The notes: generated by a model from the sequence alone, not told the origin. 64,000 bases of DNA from Actinomycetospora straminea (GCF_028737255.1 NZ_JAQZAN010000010.1:62001-126000), one strand, 5' to 3'; numbered from the stretch's first letter, positions 17,476-25,843 are shown. Numbers and translations are program-made.

Positions 17476-18894
17476 TCACACCTTCTGCAGGGTCGCGTCC
17501 GTGTCCGCGGTGACGTCGTCGCGGCGGTGCTGGGTGATGAACGGCTGTTCGGCGACCCTCGCCCGCAACTTCCAGGTCGGCTCCCCCGCGACGCCGCCGC
17601 CGCCGGGTCCACCCCAGGAGACCGTCACCTCGTCCCCGACGGCGACGCTGCTGTCGATCCGCGCATTGCTGATCAGTCGGCGCAACGTCGGGCTGTAGGT
17701 CCAGGCCGACGCCCACCCCACCGCGTGCTCCTGCTCGACGGGCAGGAACTGCATGCGGAACTGCCCCCACGGGAGGTCGGGGGGCGGCGGTGCGGGGGCG
17801 TCGCGGAACTGCGCGGCGAACAGCTCGCCCACGTCCTCGGGGTGCCACTCCAGTCCGCGGAAGGTGCGTCGTGGGCCCCCCGCGTCGGCCTGGCGCGCCA
17901 GAGCGTCGCGACCGCTGAATTGGCGGGCCTGCCCGTCGCGATCGAGGTCCACGGTATGGCCCCACCCGACCTCGGCCGGGGTCACGAGGTGCTCGGTGAG
18001 GTCCTGCGGATTCGCCGCGAACTCCTCGGGGGCGACCCACAGGGCCGCGAAGCGGGGGAGCTTCTCGCGCGGGAACCGGTCGGGCAGGAAGTCGCGGATG
18101 ATGGTGGGCATGTTCGACTCGGTGTGGCCGATGAGCTGGGCCTTGAACCCGAGCTCGCGCAGCCCGTGCTCCGCCCCGGTCTCACGGACGGCCCGCCACA
18201 GCTCGTGGGCGCGCCCGCCGTCGGTGCGCATCAGCAGCTCGTAGCCGATCTCGCCGGTGACGCCCTGGCGCTGCACGATCACCTCGGTGTCGAACAGCTC
18301 GAGGCGACGCCACCGAGAGAAGCGCAGCCCGCCGAAGTCCTCGCCCGTCACGGCCTCGAGCACCTCGCGCGAGCGGGGACCCTGCAGCGCGAAGCAGGTC
18401 CAGTCCGGGGTCTCGTCGACGATCTCGACGTCCATGCCCAGCCGGCGCTGCTGCAGCGGCACCCAGTACTGGGCGCCGGACTGGGTGAACAGGTAGTCCT
18501 GCTCCCCCAGCTTGAGCGTCAGGCCCTCGATCGCGATCCGTCCGTCCTCGCTGGTCATCGGGGTGAACAGGGTCTGACCGACCACGCAGTGCGTGGGGTC
18601 CTTCACCGAGATCCGGTCGAGGAACTCCGTCGCCCGTGGCCCGGTGATCCGGACCTTGTTCAACCAGCTCCAGTCACCGAGCACGGCCGAAGCCCGCAGG
18701 GCGCGCGACTCGCGCCACCAGCGCGTGTACTCGTAGCCCATGAGGAAGCCGCCGTTGAGGTGGACCCACGTGTTGCTGACGTTGGTCGCGTCCTGGGCCG
18801 GCGCGCCCGGACTGCCGATGTAGGGGCGGTCGCGGAACGCGAGCTCCCGGTACTGGTTGGCGAGCCGGTACTGCTCGCGCACATCGATGTCCAT
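17476..18894 (-). CDS. LigM/DesA-like THF-dependent O-demethylase (GcvT fold)
   Basis: A 472-residue GcvT-fold protein, the same size as the vanillate/syringate O-demethylases LigM and DesA. Landmarks are LNKVRITGPRATEFLDRISV (tetrahydrofolate-binding N domain), WTCFALQGPRSREVLEAVTGEDF and the QRQGVTGEIGYELLM segment typical of T-proteins, and the C-terminal barrel ISNARIDSSVAVGDEVTVSW, which aligns by eye with the LigM end. It would move a methyl from an aryl methyl ether, or from another O/N/S-methyl donor, to tetrahydrofolate. Dimethylglycine oxidase-like or DmdA-like demethylation is the main alternative. It is the first gene of a three-gene unit with the CoA ligase and thioesterase, downstream of a PaaX-type regulator. 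Confidence 0.75.
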   Translation of the reverse strand: MDIDVREQYRLANQYRELAFRDRPYIGSPGAPAQDATNVSNTWVHLNGGFLMGYEYTRWWRESRALRASAVLGDWSWLNKVRITGPRATEFLDRISVKDPTHCVVGQTLFTPMTSEDGRIAIEGLTLKLGEQDYLFTQSGAQYWVPLQQRRLGMDVEIVDETPDWTCFALQGPRSREVLEAVTGEDFGGLRFSRWRRLELFDTEVIVQRQGVTGEIGYELLMRTDGGRAHELWRAVRETGAEHGLRELGFKAQLIGHTESNMPTIIRDFLPDRFPREKLPRFAALWVAPEEFAANPQDLTEHLVTPAEVGWGHTVDLDRDGQARQFSGRDALARQADAGGPRRTFRGLEWHPEDVGELFAAQFRDAPAPPPPDLPWGQFRMQFLPVEQEHAVGWASAWTYSPTLRRLISNARIDSSVAVGDEVTVSWGGPGGGGVAGEPTWKLRARVAEQPFITQHRRDDVTADTDATLQKV

Positions 18895-18974
18895 CGTCAC
18901 CAGCTCCTCGGCCGCGTCGCCGTCCGCACCCCCCAACGCTAGACGCTCCGAGCGACGACCGGCAACCGACGTGT

Positions 18975-19913
18975 CTAGAGTTTTTGCTGGTCGCGCGCGA
19001 CGAGATCCAGGGCGTCGCACGTCGTGTGGAACGAGACCAGTGGAGCTCGATCCGGGGCGCCCTCGTGGACGAGCTCACGCACGCGCTCGGTCGCCGCCGG
19101 CGCCAGACCGTCGTACAGCGCGGCGAAGAGCTCCCGCGCTCGGGCCTGCGGCCAGTGCTCGGGCAGCAGCTCCTGCGGGAGCTCCGGATCGAGGCCGGGG
19201 AACTCCCGCCACACGTCGATTGCCGCGGTGCGGGCAACGAGCGCCTGCGCGGGCGTCAGCTCGTCGACGAGATCACCCAGCGGGGCGAACCGGGCGGCGA
19301 ACTCCTCGTAGCGTCGCCGGAGATCTTCCAGGTCCCAGGCCCGTGCCGGGTCTCCCCCGGCGATGGCCGACGAGGCACGTCCCACCACCACCGCGGCCTT
19401 CTGCACCCCGAGCTCGGCGAGCACGGCCACGGCGTCGTGCTCGCGGTCGCCGGGCGCCGCGTAGACGGCGTCGAACAACGGCGCGAAACCGAGCCACCCC
19501 AGCCGCGACCTGAGGTGGGAGCGGACGGTGCGCTGCTCCTCGGGCACGGAGAACGTCACCAGCGTCCACCGGCCGTCCCAGGTCGATGTGCCCCGGGCGA
19601 AGGTGAAGATTCGTTCGGTCCCGGCGTCGAGGGTGCGGATCCCCTCGTCGGTGAGGGCGTAGTTCGTGCGCCGCCCGTCGCGGCGCGAGAGCAGCAGACC
19701 ACGGCGCGCCAGCCGACTCAGCGCCGCCCGGGCGTTGGCCTGCGCGACCCCGAACTCCCCGAGCAGCGACACCAGCACCGTGGAGGGCAGATCGACGCGT
19801 TCGGGGTACCAGTGATCTCCCAGCAACGTGAGCAGCAGATGCTGGGGACGCGCCGAGACCGCGGCGCGCTCGGCCTCGACCCGTGCTTCCGGCCCCGACA
19901 CTCGCGACCCCAC
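18975..19913 (-). CDS. PaaX-family transcriptional regulator
   Basis: A 312-residue regulator. The N-terminal winged helix is LLLTLLGDHWYPERVDLPSTVLVSLLGEFGVAQANARAALSRLARRGLL (key elements GDHW, LLGEFGV, N-A-R-A-A-L-S-R-L); YALTDEGIRTLDAGTERIF closes the wing. The centre (WDGRWTLVTFSVPEEQRTVRSHLRSRLGWLGFAPL) and the C-terminal helical part (RAWDLEDLRRRYEEFAARFAPL, DVWREFPGLDPELPQELLP) are characteristic PaaX domains. PaaX proteins repress aromatic acyl-CoA pathways and are induced by CoA thioesters, which fits a ligase-containing unit directly downstream on the same strand. An 80-base gap separates it from the O-demethylase gene. Confidence 0.9.
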   Translation of the reverse strand: MGSRVSGPEARVEAERAAVSARPQHLLLTLLGDHWYPERVDLPSTVLVSLLGEFGVAQANARAALSRLARRGLLLSRRDGRRTNYALTDEGIRTLDAGTERIFTFARGTSTWDGRWTLVTFSVPEEQRTVRSHLRSRLGWLGFAPLFDAVYAAPGDREHDAVAVLAELGVQKAAVVVGRASSAIAGGDPARAWDLEDLRRRYEEFAARFAPLGDLVDELTPAQALVARTAAIDVWREFPGLDPELPQELLPEHWPQARARELFAALYDGLAPAATERVRELVHEGAPDRAPLVSFHTTCDALDLVARDQQKL

Positions 19914-20140
19914 GAAGCAGAGCCTAGGTCGGCATCGCTCTCGGGCCCCATCCCGTCACCGGCGTCACGCTGCCGCGTCGGTCGAGCGTCCGTGGCCGAC
20001 CCACGCCTCCCCGGCAACTCGCGGATCGCATGTCGCTGGGCACCGAGGAGTCGACGGCGCCGCATTCGGCAGGGATTCCCGAGCGAGCCGGTCGCTTCCT
20101 TCCTCGGCGGCGTCTCCCCGGGCACGGGGGTGACGGGCGA

Positions 20141-20527
20141 TCAGGCCTTCCCGGGGGTCAGGACGATGTTGCCGAGGTGGTCGACGGTGGCGGCGGTGCC
20201 CTCGGGCACCGCGAGCGTGGTGGTGTCGGCCTCCACCACGGCCGGGCCGGCGAACGCCTGCCCGCCCGCAGGTCCGCGTAGTGGTAGGCGTCGACGTCCT
20301 GCCAGCCCTGCTCGTGGGCGAGGAACGCCCGTCGCTGCCCGGAGGGGTGGGGGCGGCCGCTGCCACGTTCGGCCGTGGGCCGGTCGGGCTGCACCGGCAG
20401 CGTGCCGGTGGCGTAGGAGCGGTAGGTGATCAGCTGGTGGCCGGCGGCGCGGAAGCCGGCCTGAGAGCCCGTCGAAGGTGTCGGTCACGCCGGCCGCGGC
20501 CGCGTCGTCGATCGTGCCCGCGGGCAC
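20141..20527 (-). pseudogene. Hydantoinase A (HyuA)-like C-terminal remnant
   Basis: Two minus-strand frames together give the end of an N-methylhydantoinase A/oxoprolinase-type subunit. The upstream part reads FRAAGHQLITYRSYATGTLPV and GQRRAFLAHEQGWQDVDAYHYADL in one frame; the last part reads AGPAVVEADTTTLAVPEGTA then TVDHLGNIVL in another, so a frameshift lies near 20270. The upstream three quarters of the gene, including its ATPase motifs, are absent. HyuA proteins act with HyuB on cyclic amides or in acetone/acetophenone carboxylases. Clearly non-functional. Confidence 0.6.
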
Positions 20528-20615
20528 CGGGGTCGCGACCTCGGTTGGCCGAGCGGTGCTCGACGGTCCACTTCACGGCCATGTCGATCGCGGCGCACAA
20601 CACGGTGTGCCGGTG

Positions 20616-20840
20616 CAGGCCACGGCGCTGGCGATCTTCGGCATGTGCAACTGGGTGAACAAGTGGTACCGGCCGAGCGGCGAGAGTGCTCGAAGAAGGC
20701 CTGCACGTACCCCGGGATGGATTCGTTGGCGAGGACCATCTTGCCTGAGCGGCCCGGAGATCGCCGACATCTGGACCGACGTCGTCCTGGGCGGACTGCG
20801 CCTCGACGGGACGCTCCCGAGCGTTCCGTCCTCGGCCTAG
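20616..20840 (+). pseudogene. TetR regulator C-terminal remnant
   Basis: The plus-strand frame reads ALAIFGMCNWVNKWYRPSGE, then about 20 unrelated residues, then PEIADIWTDVVLGGLRLDG. This is the closing helix pair of TetR-type fatty-acid/steroid regulators (A-x-F-G-M-x-N-W-x-x-x-W-Y-R-P, E-E-I-A-D). The 60 bases at 20688-20747 interrupt the two helices. No DNA-binding domain is found upstream. It is antisense to a poorly defined frame and adjoins the HyuA remnant, marking 20.1-20.9 kb as a decayed catabolic locus. Confidence 0.5.
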
Positions 20841-21394
20841 ATCGACCACGACGGTCGTGCCGAGGGCCGCACGGGCGTTCGTTGGTGAGCGGTCGACCAA
20901 GACGTGGCCGCCGTTCGCGGCGGACGACCACAGCGACTTCGGTGGTGATGCGCGCCACCATCGGTGCACCGGCGTCCCGTGGCGCTGCCCCCCAGCACCG
21001 GGGGCGCCGGTCCACCACGCCGGCGGAACGGCGGCCCACGATCACCACACGACGCCGACCCGCCGGGGTCCGCAGGACGTCGGGCAGCTCGGCCCACCCC
21101 GTGACCCCGGCCCTCGGTACGTGATCACGGTCACGTCCGCGATCTCGTGACGATCCCCCGATCCGGTGTGTCCCACCCGGGAGTTCGACGGACAGCGCCC
21201 GGGCTCGACGTCGTCGACCGGCACCTGCCCGGCGACGACGAGGGCGGCGACACGGCCTCCCCCGCCGCCCCGGTCCGGGTCCGGTGCCCCGACGCAGCCG
21301 GCACACCGATCGCGACGGTGTGCGCCGGGCCGCGGGCAGGAGCGAGCGAGGCCGTCGACGAGGACCGGACTCCGAGGAAGACGAGGAGGACACC
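20841..21394. other. Decayed intergenic stretch
   Basis: About 550 bases between the TetR remnant and the first VOC gene. Frames are broken on both strands; short protein-like pieces occur on the minus strand but I cannot assign them. The ribosome binding site of the VOC gene lies at the right end. The 227 bases at 19914-20140, left of the HyuA remnant, are also empty. Confidence 0.35.
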
Positions 21395-21784
21395 GTGACC
21401 GACCGGACCGACCACGGACACGGCGTGCGACTGCGCCCGATGGTGCACGTGGAGGACCTGACCGCCTCCGTCGCGTTCTACGAGCAGCTGGGCGCGCGCG
21501 TGGTGCACGGGCGCCGGGACGGCGACCGGGCACTGATCGAGATCGGGGACGCGCGGGTGGGCCTGCTGGCGCACCCCCCGTACCCCTGTCAGGGCGAGGG
21601 CGCCGTCGAGCTGGGCTTCGAGTGCTCCGACCCGCTGGAGGAGGTCGAGGCGCGGCTGCGCGCCCGCGGCGTGACGATCGCCCGCCCGACGAGCGACGAG
21701 GCCGGCGGGCGGCAGCTCCGGGTGGTCACCCCGGACGGGCTCCTGCTCAAGATCGACGAACTGGACCCGGTCCTCTTCGACTGA
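21395..21784 (+). CDS. VOC-family (glyoxalase/bleomycin-resistance fold) protein
   Basis: A 129-residue single VOC module started by GTG at 21395, with GAGGAGGA four bases before it. LRPMVHVEDLTASVAFYEQLGARVVHGRRDGDRALIEIGDARVGLLAHP is the first beta-alpha-beta-beta-beta unit, with the metal-ligand position at H in MVHVEDL. AVELGFECSDPLEEVEARLRARG and QLRVVTPDGLLLKIDEL form the second, with E in KIDEL at the usual metal-ligand position. The fold covers glyoxalase I, extradiol dioxygenases and epimerases; the substrate is unknown. It lies 123 bases before a second VOC gene on the same strand. Confidence 0.85.
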   Translation: MTDRTDHGHGVRLRPMVHVEDLTASVAFYEQLGARVVHGRRDGDRALIEIGDARVGLLAHPPYPCQGEGAVELGFECSDPLEEVEARLRARGVTIARPTSDEAGGRQLRVVTPDGLLLKIDELDPVLFD

Positions 21785-21825
21785 CGCACGCCGACGCGGT
21801 CGCGGGGCCGCCTACCCTGCAAGAC

Positions 21826-21854
21826 TTGTCGGTACCGGAACCACTCAGTATCGT
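21826..21854 (+). promoter_or_regulatory. Candidate housekeeping promoter
   Basis: TTGTCG (21826-21831) and TATCGT (21849-21854) are separated by exactly 17 bases and lie 54 bases before the ATG of the VOC gene at 21908. The stretch is distinctly richer in A and T than its surroundings and overlaps an imperfect dyad around GGTACCGGAACC. Confidence 0.45.
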
Positions 21855-21907
21855 TAGGCCGACCCCAGGACTCCGGGGTCGACCAGCGACACGGGGAGCA
21901 CGCCAGC

Positions 21908-22387
21908 ATGTCGGTCAGCACCACCACCCACCTGAACTTCAACGGTGAGGCACGCGAGGCGCTCGGCTTCTACCGGTCGGTGTTCGGCGGCCAGACCATG
22001 ATCGCCACCTACGGCGACCTCGGGGCGCCGGCGGGCTCGCCCGACGCCGAGCGGGTGGTGTTCGGGCAGGTGGAGTCCGACACCGGGTTCCGGGTCATGG
22101 CCTACGACGTGCCCACCACCAGCCCGGCGACCACGCTGAGCAGCGGGCACCGCGCCTCGACCCGCCGGGAGAACCACACCACCACCCTCACCGCCGAGCC
22201 GTTCTTCATCTCGGTGCGCGGCCAGAGCGTCGACGAGATCGCCGCGATCTGGGACAAGCTCGCCGCCGGCGCGACCATCGTCGCCGATTACGGACCCGCG
22301 CAGTGGGCGCCCGCCGCCGGCATGCTCACCGACCGGTACGGGGTCACCTGGAACCTCGACGTCGCCGCCCCGTACGCCCCCTCCTGA
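21908..22387 (+). CDS. PhnB-like VOC-family protein
   Basis: A 159-residue protein with THLNFNGEAREALGFYRSVFGGQTMIATYGDL at the N terminus, the signature of the PhnB/3-demethylubiquinone-like branch of VOC proteins. The central part has RVMAYDVP and a variable loop, then FFISVRGQSVDEIAAIWDKLAAGATIVADYGPAQWAPAAGMLTDRYGVTWNLDV, which ends in the usual W-x-x-x-x-G-x-x-x-D-x-x-G-V-x-W pattern. No known metal-ligand set is evident, as in most PhnB-like proteins. A good promoter lies just upstream, so it is probably its own unit. Function unknown. Confidence 0.85.
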   Translation: MSVSTTTHLNFNGEAREALGFYRSVFGGQTMIATYGDLGAPAGSPDAERVVFGQVESDTGFRVMAYDVPTTSPATTLSSGHRASTRRENHTTTLTAEPFFISVRGQSVDEIAAIWDKLAAGATIVADYGPAQWAPAAGMLTDRYGVTWNLDVAAPYAPS

Positions 22388-22450
22388 GCGGCGGACGCGC
22401 GCATCGGGCAGGAGGCCCGCAGGACGAGCTGTCCGCCGAGGTCGAAGCTC

Positions 22451-23254
22451 TCAGTGCGACGCGAAGGCCTCGCGGGCCGCGGCGAGGGCGTTCAGGGCGG
22501 CCGGGAACCCGGCGTAGACGGCCATCTGCGTGATGACCTCCACGACGTCCTCCCGGGTGCCGCCGACGTTCAGGCACCCGCCGACGTGGAGGCGCAGTTG
22601 CGGCGTGGCGGTGCCGAGGGCCGTGCACGCGGCGACGGTCACCAGCTCCCGCATCCGCAGATCGAGACCGGTGCCCGCGTAGATGTCGCCGAACGCGAAC
22701 TCGACGAGGTAGCGGCCGAGGTCCGGCGCGACGTCGCGCAGGCTCTCGACCACGCGGTGCCCGGCGTCCCCGTCGATCTCCGACAGCAGGCGCAGGCCCC
22801 GCTCGTACCGGCTCTCGTCCCCGTCGGGACCCCGGTCGGCGGCGACCTCGACCGCGGCCCCCTCCTCGGAGAAGACGGCCCGCGCGGCGCTCAGCCCGTT
22901 GAGGGCGGCGGGGAAGCCGGCGTAGACGCTGATGTGCGCGATGGTCTCCGTGATCTCGCGCGGCGTGGTGCCGACCTCGAGGGCCCCGCGGATGTGGAAG
23001 TGCAGCTGGGTCGGGGCGGTGCCCAGCGCGGTGAGCGCCGCGACCGTGACGAGCTGCCTCTCCCGCCAGGTCAGGCCGGGACGGGCGTAGACGTCGCCGT
23101 AGGCGAACTCGACGGTGTACCGCGCGAGGTCGGGCGCCAGGTCGGCGAGCGCGTCCACCACCGCCGGGTCGTGCTGCCCACCGACGACGCGCAGGATCTC
23201 CAGCCCCCGCGCGTACCGGTCGTCGGGCGCCGGTGCGGTCGCGTCCTCGTCCAC
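22451..23254 (-). CDS. Tandem carboxymuconolactone decarboxylase (CMD/AhpD-fold) protein
   Basis: A protein of about 267 residues with two copies of the CMD domain. Copy 1: YARGLEILRVVGG, RYTVEFAYGDVYARPGLTWRERQLVTVAALTALG, LHFHIRGALEVGTTPREITETIAHISVYAGFPAALNGL. Copy 2 repeats this order from YERGLRLLSEIDG to ITQMAVYAGFPAALNAL. Each copy is the size of PcaC, so an ancestral PcaC-like gene was duplicated and fused. The GTG at 23254 lies ten bases after the SMP-30 stop; a GTG at 23323 would overlap that gene by 59 bases and is the alternative. PcaC-type proteins decarboxylate 4-carboxymuconolactone, but many CMD proteins are of unknown function. Last gene of a long minus-strand unit. Confidence 0.85.
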   Translation of the reverse strand: MDEDATAPAPDDRYARGLEILRVVGGQHDPAVVDALADLAPDLARYTVEFAYGDVYARPGLTWRERQLVTVAALTALGTAPTQLHFHIRGALEVGTTPREITETIAHISVYAGFPAALNGLSAARAVFSEEGAAVEVAADRGPDGDESRYERGLRLLSEIDGDAGHRVVESLRDVAPDLGRYLVEFAFGDIYAGTGLDLRMRELVTVAACTALGTATPQLRLHVGGCLNVGGTREDVVEVITQMAVYAGFPAALNALAAAREAFASH

Positions 23255-23264
23255 GGCGGCCGCC

Positions 23265-24254
23265 TCAGGACCGGCGGGACGCGACGGCACGGCCGTCGGG
23301 GACGTCCCGGAGACCGGGCTCACCGTGGGTGTCCGTGCAGGTCGTGGCACCGAGCGACATGCCCGGGCTCCTTTCTCTCGCGCCGAGGACCTGACGGTCC
23401 TGACGGGTTGCGGTACGAGCACCCGCGGCGGGAGCGAGGCCCGGCGTCCGGATCCCACGGTCCACCACGAGCACGCGACCGCCCTTCGCCGCCGTCACCA
23501 CGAGGAGGTCGAGCGCGGGCCCGGCGAAGCACAGATTGGTGGGGAACGTCGGCTCGGGGAAGTCGATGACCCCGTCCGGGCGACCGTCCGGGGCGAACAC
23601 GAACACCGCGTCCGCCGCGGGCGCGGCCACGTAGAGCCGGCCGTCGGCGTCGAGGGCGAGACCGTCGGGACCTCCTGCGGGCAGGTCCGCGGACCGGCCG
23701 TCCGCGACCAACCGGTCGTCGACCCACCGGTGCCGGGTGACGGTCCCGTGATCGGTGTCGGCGAGGTGGAGGACGTCGCCCCCGGGACCGAACGCGAGCC
23801 CGTTGGGGAAGGTGAGGTCGTCGAGGACGGTGGTCGTGACGTGGTCGGTGGGGTCGAGCGCGCACAGCCGGCCGGTGTCCCCGGGCAGGCCGGGATCGGT
23901 GAACCAGATGCGGCCGTCGGGTCCCACGGCGAGGTCGTTGGGCGCCCTCGCTCCCGGGACGCAGACATCGCGGACATCGTCGCCGACGACCTGCTGGAGC
24001 CCGGCGCGTGCGGAGCGCGCGGACCGGCTCGACCGCAGTGAGCCCCCGTTCTGGGCGACCCACACCGTCCCGTCCGGACCCTCCGCGAGCCCGTTGGGGC
24101 CACCCCCGACCTCGGTCGTCCCGACCACTCCCCCGTCGAGATCGATCTCGACGACCAGTCCGCGCGTCATCGCGACGACGAGCAGCCGGCCGTCGGAGGT
24201 CAACAGCGGCCCCTCCGTGAAGCCGATGCCCGCGGCGAGCACCCGGGGCGTCAC
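23265..24254 (-). CDS. SMP-30/gluconolactonase-family lactonase
   Basis: A 329-residue six-bladed propeller. Metal ligands of the family are in place: Glu in GFTEGPLL near the start, Asn in GGGPNGLAEGPDG and ARAPNDLAVGPDG, and Asp in GGPDGLALDADG. Repeated blades appear as P-N-G-L-A-x-G-P-D-G. The GTG start at 24254 overlaps the CoA ligase stop (GTGA). The last 55 residues after VLVVDRG extend beyond the normal end of the fold and read as Arg/Thr-rich sequence; an ATG at 23360 inside this tail has an AAAGGAG ribosome binding site in front of it. Such enzymes open sugar or aromatic lactones, which would suit the lactone-forming CMD protein next door. Confidence 0.85.
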   Translation of the reverse strand: MTPRVLAAGIGFTEGPLLTSDGRLLVVAMTRGLVVEIDLDGGVVGTTEVGGGPNGLAEGPDGTVWVAQNGGSLRSSRSARSARAGLQQVVGDDVRDVCVPGARAPNDLAVGPDGRIWFTDPGLPGDTGRLCALDPTDHVTTTVLDDLTFPNGLAFGPGGDVLHLADTDHGTVTRHRWVDDRLVADGRSADLPAGGPDGLALDADGRLYVAAPAADAVFVFAPDGRPDGVIDFPEPTFPTNLCFAGPALDLLVVTAAKGGRVLVVDRGIRTPGLAPAAGARTATRQDRQVLGARERSPGMSLGATTCTDTHGEPGLRDVPDGRAVASRRS

Positions 24255-25843
24255 CGCGGGCCCGCCAGGACGTCGCGCAGGGCCCGCTTGCTGACCTTGC
24301 CGGTGGCGGTCAGCGGGAGGTCCTCGAGCGCGAGCACCGCGACGCGGTCGGGCACCTTGTAGCTGGCCGCGCACTCCCGCACGTGGGACACCAGGCGCGC
24401 CGGGAGGTCCGGGGCGACGCCGGGGCGCGCGACGACTGCCGCGACCATGCGCTCCTCGCCGTCGGCACCGGGGAGCCCGACCACGAAGGCCTGGTCCACG
24501 TCGGGGTGACCGGCCAGCAGCTCCTCGACCTCGAGCGGGGCGACGTTGATCCCCTTGATCTTCAGCATCTCCTTGCGCCGACCGACGACGTGCAACCGCT
24601 GCTCGTCGTCGAGGTGCCCGAGGTCCCCGGTGCGCAGCCAGCCCCCGTCCCGGAAGCTCCCCTCGTCCAGCTCCGGGGCGCCGAGGTACCCCTCGATCAC
24701 GCATCCCCGCAGCTCGATCTCGCCGGTCGTGCCGGTCGGGACCACGGTCCCGTCGGGGTCGGTGATCCGGATCTCCTGGGTCGGCACGACGGTGCCCGAG
24801 GTGTGCAGCCGGACGTCGAGCGGGTCGTGCGCGTCGGACACCGTCGAGTGCCCGTAGGCCTCGGTGAGGCCGTACATGCTGCAGATCCCGGTGACGCCGA
24901 GCGCCTCCACGGCGAGGCGCTTGTCCTGGGGGGTGAAGCCGGTGGTGCCGGTGCGCAGCGCACCGATGTCGTGCTGCCCGAACGACGGGGCGGCGAGCAG
25001 GGTGCGGGTGACCACGCCGAGTCCGTAGTAGACCGTGCACCGCTCGCGGGCGAGGAACGCGAGCGAGCCGTCGCCCGACACGCGCTCCTCGAGGCACAGG
25101 GTCACGCCGTGGGCCAGGGTCACCGGCCAGGCGTTCGAGCACCCGTAGCCGAAAAAGAACGGCGCGCCCAGCCACAGCCGGTCGGAGGGCACGAGGTGCT
25201 GGCGACGCCCGATCTCGTGGGCGTTGCGGAGCAGCCGTCCGTGGCGCAGGGGCACCGGCTTCGGCCGCGCGGTGCTGCCGCTGGTGAACAGCAGCAGCGC
25301 GAGGTCGTCGGGGGTCGGCCCCGCCGACGGACGGGGGGTCGACTCCCCCGGCAGCTCGTCCGCGGCCGGCCAGACCATCATCCCGAGGTAGCCGTCCCCG
25401 CCCGGGGTGAAGGGGCGCCCGTACCCGGCCCGGTCGAACTCCGCGCCGGTGTCCCGCCCGAAGACGACGTCGTCGGTGACCACCATCCGCACCTGCGAGC
25501 TCCCCAGCACGTGCCGCAGCTCGTCGGCCCGGTACCAGGTGTTGAGCGGGACGACCACGGCGCCGATCCTGAGCGCCGCCGCGGCCGCGACGATCCAGCG
25601 CAGCCCGTTCGGCAGCAGGATGCCGACCCGGTCGCCGTGGGCGATCCCCGCGTCGTCGAGGAACGCGGCGAGGCGGGCGGTGCGGTCGTCCAGCTCGGCC
25701 CAGGTGACGCGGCCCTCGGGTCCGACCACCGCCTCGGCGTCGGGCCGCGTCGCCGCGTGGGCCTCGATCGCCGCGGGCACGGTCAGGGCGGGTGGCCCCT
25801 CGGGGGACTCGAGGTCGGTCACGGGTCGGGTCAGGGCGCTCAT
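24251..25843 (-). CDS. Acyl-CoA ligase (ANL superfamily), altered P-loop
   Basis: A 530-residue AMP-forming ligase with a strong ribosome binding site (AAGGAGGAG) before the ATG at 25843. The P-loop region reads LFTSGSTARPKPVPLRHG, where the usual glycine pair of TSGTTGxPKG is Ala and Pro. The rest is standard: ICSMYGLTEAYG, GGWLRTGDLGHLDDEQRLHVVGRRKEMLKIKGINVAP and the catalytic Lys in PLTATGKVSKRALRD. Overlaps by four bases with both the DUF35 gene before it (ATGA) and the SMP-30 gene after it (GTGA). It would activate the acid that the neighbouring thiolase-fold enzyme handles as CoA ester. Confidence 0.88.
   Translation of the reverse strand: MSALTRPVTDLESPEGPPALTVPAAIEAHAATRPDAEAVVGPEGRVTWAELDDRTARLAAFLDDAGIAHGDRVGILLPNGLRWIVAAAAALRIGAVVVPLNTWYRADELRHVLGSSQVRMVVTDDVVFGRDTGAEFDRAGYGRPFTPGGDGYLGMMVWPAADELPGESTPRPSAGPTPDDLALLLFTSGSTARPKPVPLRHGRLLRNAHEIGRRQHLVPSDRLWLGAPFFFGYGCSNAWPVTLAHGVTLCLEERVSGDGSLAFLARERCTVYYGLGVVTRTLLAAPSFGQHDIGALRTGTTGFTPQDKRLAVEALGVTGICSMYGLTEAYGHSTVSDAHDPLDVRLHTSGTVVPTQEIRITDPDGTVVPTGTTGEIELRGCVIEGYLGAPELDEGSFRDGGWLRTGDLGHLDDEQRLHVVGRRKEMLKIKGINVAPLEVEELLAGHPDVDQAFVVGLPGADGEERMVAAVVARPGVAPDLPARLVSHVRECAASYKVPDRVAVLALEDLPLTATGKVSKRALRDVLAGPR

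Noticed and set aside
16034-18942. Long plus-strand frames of 554 and 471 codons opposite the CoA ligase and O-demethylase genes
   Set aside because: Shadows with His/Gly/Arg/Asp-biased composition; the minus-strand products are unambiguous.
20485-21393. 302-codon minus-strand frame over the decayed region
   Set aside because: Arg-rich filler composition; the only sensible pieces belong to HyuA and TetR remnants in other frames.
21826-21840. GGTACCGGAACC as a regulator operator
   Set aside because: Only a partial dyad, with no second copy found and no regulator gene next to the VOC genes; kept only as part of the promoter description.
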